NCBI GenBank assembly: GCA_043421945.1 | Contig: JBHOGO010000043.1 | Coordinates: 1 to 37,476, forward strand | From: Thaumasiovibrio sp043421945 | GTDB taxonomy: Bacteria; Pseudomonadota; Gammaproteobacteria; Enterobacterales; Vibrionaceae | Length of the DNA: 37,476 bases | Reading direction: 5' to 3' | In this document: positions 6,517 to 14,132 of the stretch, piece after piece | Position numbering within the stretch: position 1 is the first letter of the stretch | How the letters are laid out: the number at the start of each line of letters is the position of its first letter | Made by a program: the position numbers and the translations under genes | Notes under the pieces: generated by a model | Told to the model about the DNA's origin: nothing | What the model saw: only the letters and a program-made list of their open reading frames with translations | Database searches by the model: none

Positions 6517-6797
6517 TTTTGGGACTTAAAGTGCCTAAACAGCTTGTCCATGCTGTATTTAAGTAGCAACTGATCAATGTCGGTAAGTTCACCGTCATGG
6601 ATAGAAACTTCTTTTAGTTGATTTACTGGTACGAATATCTCGCTGTATGCATCTGAGCCTTCCAGAGCTATCTGATAAAATGCAAGTTCGGGGTGCGCAT
6701 TAGTAGTTAGCCTCAATGAGTTATCATCCACAAGGAACTCAACTACCGTATCCATGTTGACGTATAAATTTTCTATTATTTTTAATGCTTTAGCCAT
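6489..6797 (-). CDS. Unknown 102-residue cassette protein
   Basis: A small soluble acidic protein (MAKALKIIENLYVNMDTVVE start) with beta-rich pattern and no signal or membrane segment. ATG at 6797 follows AAGGAG at 8 bp, and the attC core 6825-6831 lies just upstream, so it is the first gene of its cassette. The last residues (NKRLWRQ) are encoded by the attC half-site itself. The stop may therefore have moved downstream when the site was disrupted; an ancestral product could have ended a few codons earlier. Family not recognised. Confidence 0.7.
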   Translation of the reverse strand: MAKALKIIENLYVNMDTVVEFLVDDNSLRLTTNAHPELAFYQIALEGSDAYSEIFVPVNQLKEVSIHDGELTDIDQLLLKYSMDKLFRHFKSQKPNKRLWRQ

Positions 6798-6824
6798 AAT
6801 TTACTCCTTGTTTATTCCGCATCG

Positions 6825-6929
6825 GCATAACGCCTGCAATAAGGTGTGCCCCAATGAACCAACCAAGCGTACCAAATTCCATACCAAAAATACCGAGTAA
6901 AAGGCATCACCTTGATTGCATTGTTATGT
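6825..6929 (-). repeat. VCR-like attC site
   Basis: On the minus strand it runs from ACATAAC (6923-6929, overlapping the TGA of the upstream gene) to GTTATGC (6825-6831). The interior TTTTGGTATGGAATTTGGTA and ACACCTTATTGCAGGC match its neighbours. 105 bp. Confidence 0.9.
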
Positions 6930-7204
6930 CACCTATCTTGTTTGTATCTATAACGTTCTGATAAAACAACTAAAAATATGCTTAGAGCAGAAGTCAAAGT
7001 AGCTAAAACTGCAAATGTAACCTTAGTCTCGGGGAAGAGCTCCAGCAAATTGACTAGGGAAAACATGGGAAGGCAAGAGCTAAAAATCAAACTTATAACT
7101 CGTGTAAAAACTATTTTTTTATCACTTCGTCGTTGATAAAAGTAATAAGAAAAGTCACCAAACAAAAAAAGAAATGAGACTATCAGTGCTATTGCCCAGA
7201 ACAT
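6929..7204 (-). CDS. Small membrane protein, coupled to upstream gene
   Basis: 91 residues with three predicted membrane segments: FWAIALIVSFLFLFGDFSYY (about 2-21), VISLIFSSCLPMFSLVNLL (about 36-54) and VTFAVLATLTSALSIFLVVL (about 62-81), ending in a basic tail (RYRYKQDR). Its ATG (7204) follows the TAA of 7205-7837 with no base between, so translation is almost certainly coupled. The TGA abuts the attC. Topology and coupling resemble immunity proteins of pore-forming toxins, but nothing in the sequence proves this; family not recognised. Confidence 0.65.
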   Translation of the reverse strand: MFWAIALIVSFLFLFGDFSYYFYQRRSDKKIVFTRVISLIFSSCLPMFSLVNLLELFPETKVTFAVLATLTSALSIFLVVLSERYRYKQDR

Positions 7205-7837
7205 TTATAGATCCTCAGGTAGAAGTAAACCTCGATTCAATAGTTCTTCTTTCGCTTTTTTAACCTCAGTGTCGCTGAATCCTCTTATAACACTCGCAAG
7301 AATAACGGTTACAAAAAAAGCCTTACCACCAAACTTAGTCACAGAACTAGAAAGCTTCAGTTTCTTTAACCCACCCTCAACAATATGTGTCGAAGTCTGA
7401 TCTTTTAAGAAAGCGCCAACTCCACCTTTTGATATTTGAAAAACAGCAACAGCAATGAAACCAGCCTCAAGCTTACCTTCTAAAGTAACAAACCATGTTG
7501 ACAAAAAGTCCGATACGCTTTTATTCTTTTTAAAGAAAATACGTAACTCATCGTTTGACATACACCATGGATTCCAAGCTGGCTTGGCAATCATTTGTGA
7601 GATCAAAGCTTGGATTTTCCCAAGAATCCTTGGATTACCAAGATCACTAGCAGCTACTAATACATTTCTTTTTTCGATATGATTTAACTGCCGGTATAGT
7701 ATTACCCCTGTAATGATGGGTAACATTGCTTCTTTATTCTCTCTTATATATGGAATTTCACACTCTAATCCAACTAACTTTGCTAGTTGTATAACCGGAT
7801 CTGTTTTTAATAAGTTTTCACTGTAATTCCTGACCAT
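7205..7837 (-). CDS. Unknown 210-residue protein with a hydrophobic, glycine-rich hairpin
   Basis: No signal peptide. The N-terminal two thirds are mixed and charged (MVRNYSENLLKTDPVIQLAK start, with PAWNPWCMSNDELRIFF in the middle). The C-terminal third has two hydrophobic stretches, LEAGFIAVAVFQISKGGVGA (about 123-142) and KAFFVTVILASVIRGF (about 172-187), separated by a Gly/Ser/Lys linker. An amphipathic soluble domain plus a late hydrophobic hairpin is the layout of some pore-forming toxins, and the coupled membrane protein downstream would fit as immunity; both are inference. ATG at 7837 has a weak ribosome site. An attC core (7953-7959) lies 116 bp upstream, so the two genes form one cassette. 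Confidence 0.65.
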   Translation of the reverse strand: MVRNYSENLLKTDPVIQLAKLVGLECEIPYIRENKEAMLPIITGVILYRQLNHIEKRNVLVAASDLGNPRILGKIQALISQMIAKPAWNPWCMSNDELRIFFKKNKSVSDFLSTWFVTLEGKLEAGFIAVAVFQISKGGVGAFLKDQTSTHIVEGGLKKLKLSSSVTKFGGKAFFVTVILASVIRGFSDTEVKKAKEELLNRGLLLPEDL

Positions 7838-7952
7838 AATTCCACCAACTGATAAATGACAATCACTTGATGATATGCACTTGATTGTTCACATCAAGAA
7901 ATCACTTAAATTGATGTAGCTTCCTACGGCACAGTTCAAAATTTACGTAGTG

Positions 7953-8068
7953 ACATAACGCTTTATATACAGCAGCCTGCAATCTATCCTGCCGCTTGGT
8001 AGTCGTCTATGTCATCAGAACTGAGCAAAAAAAGAAAGCATTTACGTCATATAATCATGAGGTTAGCG
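7953..8068 (-). repeat. attC core at the right edge of the array
   Basis: On the minus strand GTTATGT (7953-7959) in the context AAAGCGTTATGTC matches the 3' end of the other sites. The far half is uncertain; CGCTAAC at 8062-8068 is a candidate. The sequence could also be the edge of an attI site. No integrase gene is found on either side. Confidence 0.35.
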
Positions 8069-8253
8069 CAATTATTTACATGTAACACAGTGAAATAGGT
8101 TGCAAGTTGCATGATATCCTTCTGGAAAGCTGTGCGTGGTAAAGAAATAAGTCAAATAGTGCTTTTGCTAAAAGGAGTGACCTTTTACTGTAACTCGTTT
8201 AGGGTCACTTTCGGCTTAGAAGATACAAAATAAGAGTTAAAGTCGAACGAAAC
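8069..8253. other. Intergenic region, no gene seen
   Basis: Together with 7838-8068, about 500 bp without a supported ORF in any frame. Apart from the attC core at 7953 and the hairpin at 8254, I see nothing recognisable. Confidence 0.5.
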
Positions 8254-8280
8254 AAGACCAGAGGCTGTGCTTCTGGTCTT
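8254..8280. terminator. Hairpin terminator of the nir-cobA-GNAT operon
   Basis: A perfect 9-bp stem (8254-8262 with 8272-8280, AAGACCAGA/TCTGGTCTT) lies about 58 bp past the GNAT stop. The flanking T content is modest on both strands, so it may act in either direction. Confidence 0.6.
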
Positions 8281-8338
8281 ATTTGACTAGTTTCGTATAT
8301 GGTTTTATCTAGCATTTAACGCTTAGGGGAACCAGCCG

Positions 8339-8764
8339 TTATTCAAACTTTTCCGATAGTGCCCGAGTCATAAAATGACTGTTAGGATCGAGTTTATAGT
8401 CGGCAAATGGCTGGCAATATGTGAACCCAAACTTCTGATACAAGCGTCGAGCCGGTTGGAAAAAAACTTCAGTCCCCGTTTCCAGACTAGCTTTGGTATA
8501 ACCATTGTCGATAGCGGTATTCAACGCATGGGTTAAAAGTTTCGACGCCACACCCGAATGTCGAGATGAACGAGCCGTTCTCATTGATTTCAATTCTATA
8601 TGTTCAGGAGTGAGTTGTTTCATAGCGACACAACCTTGCAGCTCTCCATTTAACCAACCGCTAAAAAGCGTAATATCCGGTGATTTAAGTGCACTCACGT
8701 CAAGGGCATGAACACTTTCAGGCGGCGAAGTGGCATACATATCAGCCAGATGCTCTTCAAGCAA
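8339..8764 (-). CDS. GNAT-family N-acetyltransferase, start uncertain
   Basis: The GNAT fold is recognisable by the acetyl-CoA region RTARSSRHSGVASKLLTHAL and the C-terminal RRLYQKFGF motif. The N-terminus LADMYATSPPESVHALD is typical of a subfamily of putative acyltransferases of unknown substrate. The annotated TTG (8764) would cut off about 12 family-like residues. The same frame continues upstream (IIDDLSDGEVIQLLEEHLAD) to the cobA stop at 8813, without ATG, GTG or another TTG. An ATA at 8798-8800, one base from ATG and preceded by TAGGG, sits where the start is expected. So either a non-AUG start is used or the start has mutated. It is the last gene after cobA, in the same transcription unit; its role in nitrite metabolism is not evident. 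Confidence 0.75.
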   Translation of the reverse strand: MLEEHLADMYATSPPESVHALDVSALKSPDITLFSGWLNGELQGCVAMKQLTPEHIELKSMRTARSSRHSGVASKLLTHALNTAIDNGYTKASLETGTEVFFQPARRLYQKFGFTYCQPFADYKLDPNSHFMTRALSEKFE

Positions 8765-8812
8765 TTGAATGACTTCACCATCCGATAAATCGTCGATTAT
8801 AAATACTACGCC

Positions 8813-9574
8813 CTACGAATTAAACCAGCTCAGTTTATTATGGAGCGACGTCACACTGCCAACCACAATTAATGCAGGACTGACGGCCTGCTCTGCCATT
8901 GATGCCAATTCACAAAGTTGCCCAGTGAATACACGCTGCTCTTTACGCGTGCCATTTTCAATGATGGCACAAGGAGTATCTGAACTTAGTCCATGTCCAA
9001 TAAGATTCGTTTGAATATGACGGCACTGTTTTAGCCCCATATAGAACACAAGTGTGTTGTTATCTTGTGCCAATGATGGCCAATGAATCTCTTTTCCATC
9101 ACTTTGCACATGACCAGTAATAAACTGAACACTTTGTGCATGTTCGCGGTGAGTCAAAGGAATGCCTGCATACGACGTCGCACCTGCTGCCGCGGTGATA
9201 CCCGGTACAACTTCGAAGGGAATATTATATTCAGCAAGCTCTTCTAGCTCTTCACCGCCACGACCAAAGATAAATGTATCACCGCCTTTAAGGCGCACAA
9301 CGCGTTTGCCTTGCTTGGCTTTTTCTACTAAAAGTTGGTTGATTTGCTCTTGAGGAACACAGTGAAAATCAAGCTGTTTACCAACATAAATACGCTCTAC
9401 ACTCTCTGGGGCTAGATCAAGAATGTCTTGCGAAACAAGGCGATCATAGACAAGCACCTCGGCAGATTGGATCACTTTTAACCCTTTCACCGTTAACAAA
9501 TCAGGGTCACCAGGGCCCGCTCCGACTAGAGAGACAAATCCACCTTGATTTGCATTTTGTGCGTGTAGAGACAT
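8813..9574 (-). CDS. cobA: Uroporphyrinogen-III C-methyltransferase (SUMT)
   Basis: Methylates uroporphyrinogen III twice with S-adenosylmethionine to give precorrin-2, the first step towards siroheme, the cofactor of the NirB nitrite reductase encoded in the same operon. Signatures: LVGAGPGDPDLLT near the N-terminus, RLKGGDTFIFGRGGEELEEL in the middle, and VPGITAAAGA after it. About 253 residues from the ATG at 9574, preferred over the in-frame GTG at 9586 because the GTGAG upstream can serve as a ribosome site. This is a single-domain enzyme: the dehydrogenase/ferrochelatase half found in CysG is absent, so siroheme completion needs another gene elsewhere. The stop TAG is followed in the same frame by the GNAT coding sequence. 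Confidence 0.93.
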   Translation of the reverse strand: MSLHAQNANQGGFVSLVGAGPGDPDLLTVKGLKVIQSAEVLVYDRLVSQDILDLAPESVERIYVGKQLDFHCVPQEQINQLLVEKAKQGKRVVRLKGGDTFIFGRGGEELEELAEYNIPFEVVPGITAAAGATSYAGIPLTHREHAQSVQFITGHVQSDGKEIHWPSLAQDNNTLVFYMGLKQCRHIQTNLIGHGLSSDTPCAIIENGTRKEQRVFTGQLCELASMAEQAVSPALIVVGSVTSLHNKLSWFNS

Positions 9575-9644
9575 AACAAAACTCACTAAAGATTAAATAT
9601 AAAAAGTGCCTATCAAAAAGGAAAACCACTTTTTATCATTAATC

Positions 9645-9685
9645 AGCCCCGCTACGTTATTGCGTGCGAAATAACAAGCAGGGCT
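9645..9685. repeat. Long imperfect hairpin between nirC and cobA
   Basis: The arms AGCCC...TTATT and AATAA...GGGCT fold into an extended stem with a GCGTGCGA-type loop. It could attenuate transcription, stabilise the upstream nirBDC message or lower cobA expression. No T-run follows. Confidence 0.5.
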
Positions 9686-9696
9686 AGATAAAAGAA

Positions 9697-10551
9697 TTAC
9701 TTAACGAAAGCAGGTGTTGCTTTTACTTCATTCTCTTCAGTTTTGATTGATGGTGCTGTTTTAGCGTGAGTCAGGTATAGAGGAACACAAGTCATCATTA
9801 AGCCACCCACAATGTTGCCAAGAATGGTAGGGATTAGGTTGAAGTTCAACCAAGTCGCAATGCCAAAGTCAGCGCCTAAAATCATACCCAGCGGGAATAG
9901 GAACATATTGACGACAGTGTGCTCAAATACCAGTGCGAAGAAGATAAAGATTGGGAACCACATCATCGCTACACGACCCGCAACCGTACGTGCCGTCATG
10001 TTGCCAATCACACCAAGGCAAACCATGAGGTTACAGAAGATACCGCGGACAAAACAGGTGATCCAGCCATCGATACCCATGTTCTCAAACCCTAAGCTAC
10101 GCGCTGTTGATACGGCGATAAATTTCTGAGCAACAGCATTGGGATCAAGAGAGAAGTTGCCCGTAAGAGAAATCGCAACAAGGAAAGCAACGATCAAAGA
10201 ACCGATTAGGTTGCCCAGACCAACAAGCCCCCAACAACGGAAGATGCGCCCCCAAGTAATACCTGGACGACGATCAAATTTTGCTAGTGGTGCAAGACCA
10301 AACACACCCGTAACCAAGTCATACCCCATCACAGAAAGAATGACAAAGCCCACAGGGAACACAAGCGCACCCACTACCCCCATCCCTGTTTGCACAATCG
10401 TTGTAATCGCGACGACGACGGCAATGGAAAGAATAATGCCTGCCATTGTGCCGCGAAGAAGAAGATCACGTGTACTCGTTTTCGTTTTCGCCTCACCCAC
10501 ATCTATCATAGTTTGCACGAATTCTGCCGGTTTAAAGTCATTACTTGACAT
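9697..10551 (-). CDS. nirC: Formate/nitrite transporter family channel (NirC type)
   Basis: A 284-residue inner-membrane FNT channel, with a six-helix fold expected to assemble as a pentamer. Hydrophobic segments include GIILSIAVVVAITTIVQTGM, VGALVFPVGFVILSVMG and WFPIFIFFALVFEHTVVNMF. The FNT-like motifs LVTGVFGLAPL and FVRGIFCNLMVCLG are present. Family members pass formate, nitrite or hydrosulfide. The position between nirD and cobA argues for nitrite entry feeding the cytoplasmic NirBD reductase, hence NirC rather than FocA. The C-terminal tail (KTEENEVKATPAFVK) is cytoplasmic and polar. ATG at 10551; about 105 bp separate it from nirD. Confidence 0.9.
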   Translation of the reverse strand: MSSNDFKPAEFVQTMIDVGEAKTKTSTRDLLLRGTMAGIILSIAVVVAITTIVQTGMGVVGALVFPVGFVILSVMGYDLVTGVFGLAPLAKFDRRPGITWGRIFRCWGLVGLGNLIGSLIVAFLVAISLTGNFSLDPNAVAQKFIAVSTARSLGFENMGIDGWITCFVRGIFCNLMVCLGVIGNMTARTVAGRVAMMWFPIFIFFALVFEHTVVNMFLFPLGMILGADFGIATWLNFNLIPTILGNIVGGLMMTCVPLYLTHAKTAPSIKTEENEVKATPAFVK

Positions 10552-10656
10552 AATTTGTCCTTAATTAAAAGTAAAAATCTAAAAATGAATAGGGAAAGGC
10601 TCCCGTAAATGAATACCCTACGTACACCTCGGTAGGAACCTTTAATCTATTGATTC

Positions 10657-10980
10657 TTAAGCTTGGATTTCTACCGAGCCTTTCACGATGCGTGCTTTGT
10701 AAGATTTCACGCTCATGCCTACATCTTCCATGCATGCACCTGTCTCGAGGTTAAAGCGCTGCTTTTTCAGCGGACTTGCAACCCAAAGCTGCTCGTCATG
10801 CTCAACAATAAGTCCACGAGACAACACATTAGATTGGTAAAATGGGTCTTGGTTACTGATTGCCATCACTGCTTCGGCTGTTGTTGGGCGGAAGATAGCG
10901 ACTTGCTCACCGTTGAGTCGTGCGCAAACGCCTGTACCAGGGATGATATCCTCAATGTTGCACACTTTTGTAAATGCCAT
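10657..10980 (-). CDS. nirD: Nitrite reductase (NADH) small subunit
   Basis: A 107-residue Rieske-fold protein (MAFTKVCNIEDIIPGTGVCA start; VASPLKKQRFNLETGACMED near residues 67-86). As in other NirD proteins, the Rieske Cys-His cluster ligands are missing, so it is a structural/activity subunit of the cytoplasmic siroheme nitrite reductase and not an electron carrier. It lies 13 bp downstream of nirB. ATG at 10980 with GGGAG upstream, overlapping the nirB stop region. Normal length. Confidence 0.95.
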   Translation of the reverse strand: MAFTKVCNIEDIIPGTGVCARLNGEQVAIFRPTTAEAVMAISNQDPFYQSNVLSRGLIVEHDEQLWVASPLKKQRFNLETGACMEDVGMSVKSYKARIVKGSVEIQA

Positions 10981-10993
10981 GATGTTGTCTCCC

Positions 10994-13564
10994 TTAAACC
11001 GTTTCTACGTGAATGATGTCGCCTTGATGCTTTGAAGCAATAGCGTCTGAGTGCTTTTCAATAAACGTGGCTGGGCGGTGCTGCTCACGTGCAGAAACAA
11101 AGACAACGTTCTCATCACGTTCATCAGAGTTGATGAAATGTGCAAAGCGTTTTTGTTGCGCTTCATCATTGATGGTATCCGTCCACTCACAACGAAACTC
11201 CTCAACAAGTTTGGCAACGTCTGCTTCTAGCTGGTCGTTGATACCCAACTTGTCTTCAATAATCACTTCGCGTAGATAGTCGAGACCCCCTTCTAAGTTA
11301 TCAAACCAGACTGAAGTACGTTGTAGCGGCGCCGCAGTGCGAATGTAGAACATCATGAAGCGGTCGATATACTTAATCAGTGTCTCTTGGTCTAGATCAC
11401 TCGCTAGCAGATCCGCATGACGAGGTTTCATACCACCGTTACCGCAAACATACATATTCCAACCTGCGTCAGTCGCGATGATGCCCAAGTCTTTACCTTG
11501 CGCTTCAGCACACTCACGCGTACAACCAGAGACACCAAACTTCATCTTATGAGGCGTTCGAATACCTTTGTAACGGTTCTCGATCATCACACCTAGGCCA
11601 ACAGAATCTTGAACGCCGTAACGACACCAAGTTGAGCCCACACAGGTTTTCGCCATACGCAGTGCTTTCGCATACGCTTGACCCGTTTCGTATCCCGCCG
11701 CAACCAACTTCTTCCAGATGGCTGGAAGATCATCTTTTTGTGCACCAAAGAGGCCAATACGCTGTGCGCCTGTTATCTTGGTGTAGAGATTGTATTCCGC
11801 CGCAACATCGGCTAATACGCTTAGCGCTTGAGGCGTGACTTCACCCCCCGCCATACGAGGGATAACAGAATAGGTACCGTCTTTTTGAATATTGCCTAAG
11901 AAGTTATCGTTGGTGTCATGCAGTTTAACCAGTTCAGGCTTAAGGATATGGTCGCCCCAGCACGATGCGAGGATCGACCCTGCAAGCGGCTTACATACTT
12001 CACAACCATAGCCTGTACCATGCTTTTCTAGCAGTTGTTCATAAGTTTTAATTTCGCCGACCCGAACAAGGTGAAACAACTCTTGGCGAGAGTATGCAAA
12101 GTGCTCACAAACGTCGTTCTTCACCTCAACACCCGCTTTTTCAAGCTCTGCATTCAGCACTGAAGTCACCAGTGGCACACAACCCCCACAGCCTGTACCT
12201 GCGCCAGTCACTGCTTTAATATCGCCGATGGTATGGTGACCGTCAGCCACCGCTTGAGCAATTTTGCCTTTCGTTACGTCAAAACAAGAACAGATAACCG
12301 CAGATTCAGGCAGTGCGTCTGCACCTAGGGTTGGTTTTTCCGCGCCTGCGTGTGCAGGTAAGATAAGTGCATCAGGATGCTCTGGTAGGTCAATTTCGTT
12401 CAACATAAGCTGGAGAAGATCGCCGTAGTCAGACGTATCCCCTACCATCACTGCGCCTAGCAGCTTTTTGTTATCAGCTGAAACGATAAGGCGTTTGTAT
12501 ACTTCAAGCTCTTCATTTTGGTAGACGTAGCTCTTACAGCCAGGTGTACGACCATTGGCATCACCGATAGAGCCTACTTTCACGCCGAGAAGTTTCAGCT
12601 TCGCCGACATGTCTGCACCTTCAAATGTGCTTTCGTTACCGACAACATGATCAACCGCCACTGTCGCCATTTTGTAGCCAGGTGCCACCAGCCCATAGAA
12701 ATTTTCATTCCATGAGGCGCACTCACCGATCGCGTAAATGTTTTCGTCTGATGTTTGGCAGTGATCATTAATCGCAATACCGCCGCGTGGTGCGATATCT
12801 AATGCCATCTCACGCGCCAACTTATCTTGAGGGCGGATACCCGCGGAGAAGACGATAAAATCTGTCTCTAGCTCAGTACCATCAGCAAAACGCATCACGT
12901 TACGCGCTTCTGTACCCTCTGGTACAATTTCTAGTGTGTTCTTACTGGTGTGAACATTAACGCCCATGCTTTCAATTTTTTGACGGAGCTGGTTACCACC
13001 CACTTGGTCTAGCTGTTCAGCCATGAGCTTTGGCGCAAACTCAACCACGTGAGTTTCTACCCCCAATGCTTTTAATGCACCGGCAGCTTCAAGACCAAGT
13101 AGACCACCACCAATAACGACACCAACCTTGCTTTTTTTGGCGCAAAGCTCGATGGCTTTTAGGTCTTCGATGGTGCGATACACGAAACAATCTTTGCTTT
13201 CCCGCCCTTTAATTGGCGGAACAAATGGAAAAGAACCCGTTGCCATGATGAGCTTGTCGTATTTGATTTCACGACCCGTACTAGAGTGAACGATCTGTTT
13301 TTCTCGATTCACATTAATAGCACGCTCGCCGATCAACATGTTAATACCATGCTTCTCGTAGAAACCCTCTTTAACGAGTGAAAGTTCATCCGCAGTGTGA
13401 TGAGAAAAATAAGAAGAAAGGTGAACTCGGTCATAGGCGACACGAGGCTCTTCACAGAATACGGTGATCTCAATTTGAGATGCATCGGTTTTCTCTACTA
13501 GGTCTTCGATGTAACGGTGACCAACCATACCGTTACCAATTACGACGAGCTTCAATTTACTCAT
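10994..13564 (-). CDS. nirB: Nitrite reductase (NADH) large subunit
   Basis: A 856-residue enzyme that reduces nitrite to ammonia in the cytoplasm with NADH. Order of domains: FAD/NADH oxidoreductase (about 1-400; LVVIGNGMVGHRYIEDL, GVVIGGGLLGLEAAGAL), BFD-like [2Fe-2S] domain (C425, C427, C459, C462), a second Cys-rich BFD-like stretch (C521, C524), then the nitrite/sulfite reductase ferredoxin-like and 4Fe-4S/siroheme domains. The cluster/siroheme cysteines are C641, C647, C681 and C685 (CVGSTWC and SGCTRECAEA). Full length with nothing missing. First gene of nirB-nirD-nirC-cobA, under a putative FNR promoter; siroheme comes from the cobA product. Confidence 0.96.
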   Translation of the reverse strand: MSKLKLVVIGNGMVGHRYIEDLVEKTDASQIEITVFCEEPRVAYDRVHLSSYFSHHTADELSLVKEGFYEKHGINMLIGERAINVNREKQIVHSSTGREIKYDKLIMATGSFPFVPPIKGRESKDCFVYRTIEDLKAIELCAKKSKVGVVIGGGLLGLEAAGALKALGVETHVVEFAPKLMAEQLDQVGGNQLRQKIESMGVNVHTSKNTLEIVPEGTEARNVMRFADGTELETDFIVFSAGIRPQDKLAREMALDIAPRGGIAINDHCQTSDENIYAIGECASWNENFYGLVAPGYKMATVAVDHVVGNESTFEGADMSAKLKLLGVKVGSIGDANGRTPGCKSYVYQNEELEVYKRLIVSADNKKLLGAVMVGDTSDYGDLLQLMLNEIDLPEHPDALILPAHAGAEKPTLGADALPESAVICSCFDVTKGKIAQAVADGHHTIGDIKAVTGAGTGCGGCVPLVTSVLNAELEKAGVEVKNDVCEHFAYSRQELFHLVRVGEIKTYEQLLEKHGTGYGCEVCKPLAGSILASCWGDHILKPELVKLHDTNDNFLGNIQKDGTYSVIPRMAGGEVTPQALSVLADVAAEYNLYTKITGAQRIGLFGAQKDDLPAIWKKLVAAGYETGQAYAKALRMAKTCVGSTWCRYGVQDSVGLGVMIENRYKGIRTPHKMKFGVSGCTRECAEAQGKDLGIIATDAGWNMYVCGNGGMKPRHADLLASDLDQETLIKYIDRFMMFYIRTAAPLQRTSVWFDNLEGGLDYLREVIIEDKLGINDQLEADVAKLVEEFRCEWTDTINDEAQQKRFAHFINSDERDENVVFVSAREQHRPATFIEKHSDAIASKHQGDIIHVETV

Positions 13565-13618
13565 AGGGATTCCTGAAAACTAAAAATACTTCCAGCAGAA
13601 AACTGCATAACTGGGCGC

Positions 13619-13660
13619 ATTGTCAGTTGTGAAAGGAAATTAACAAATGATGTAAATCAA
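13619..13660 (-). promoter_or_regulatory. FNR-dependent (class II) promoter of nirB
   Basis: On the minus strand TTGATTTACATCAT (13647-13660) matches the FNR box TTGAT-N4-ATCAA except for the last base. A GACAAT hexamer (13619-13624) serves as -10. Box centre to -10 centre is 32 bp, exactly the geometry of a box centred at -41.5, with a start near 13612 and a leader of about 48 nt. A TACC...GGTA dyad at 13675-13689 resembles but does not match a NarL/NarP 7-2-7 site. Anaerobic induction by FNR is inferred. Confidence 0.75.
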
Positions 13661-13689
13661 TTACAGAGAAATACTACCCTAAAGTGGTA

Positions 13690-14132
13690 TAAGTCGGAGA
13701 AATTAAGGCTTTATAATAATACAAATACAGCTTAAATTGTTAATCATTCTTTAACCCGGCTTATTCAAAAACTACTCTACACTGCTTAAAAGAGACTAAA
13801 CGCCTTCAAAAACTGCAGTTAAAGTGAATAAAAACGCAAAACCATCAATTTTGGTAATAAAACAAGAAAGGAAGGTGAACCTCCCTATTAGTAGTATTTA
13901 TTATGTCGTAATGTGTGGAATTTGTACTTTTCGTACAATAGGCGAACGAAAAAAAATTCACCAAAAAATCCCAATATCTCGACGTCGCTAACTGAAAAAA
14001 TAGAAATATCTTGGCCTGAGACAAAGATTTTGGCTAAGAAAAAACTTTTTAACCTGTGTGGAGAGCATGGAATAAGACGATTCCATTCATGGTGAATCTT
14101 TACCGTTAGCAAAAACTAATCAATATAATGGA
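13690..14132. other. Intergenic region without supported gene
   Basis: Short frames on both strands (13888-14112 minus, 13913-14095 plus) overlap each other, have no convincing ribosome sites and look like chance ORFs. I see nothing recognisable here. Confidence 0.5.

Noticed and set aside
7838..8338. Integron integrase or attI at the right edge of the array
   Set aside because: No tyrosine-recombinase frame or integrase motif in any frame; only a single core-like heptamer is seen.
13675..13689. NarL/NarP site upstream of nirB
   Set aside because: The TACC...GGTA dyad has 7-1-7 rather than 7-2-7 spacing and mismatches in both heptamers.
13888..14112. 74-residue minus-strand and 60-residue plus-strand ORFs upstream of nirB
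   Set aside because: They overlap each other antiparallel, show no ribosome site or family pattern, and sit in low-complexity AT-rich DNA.
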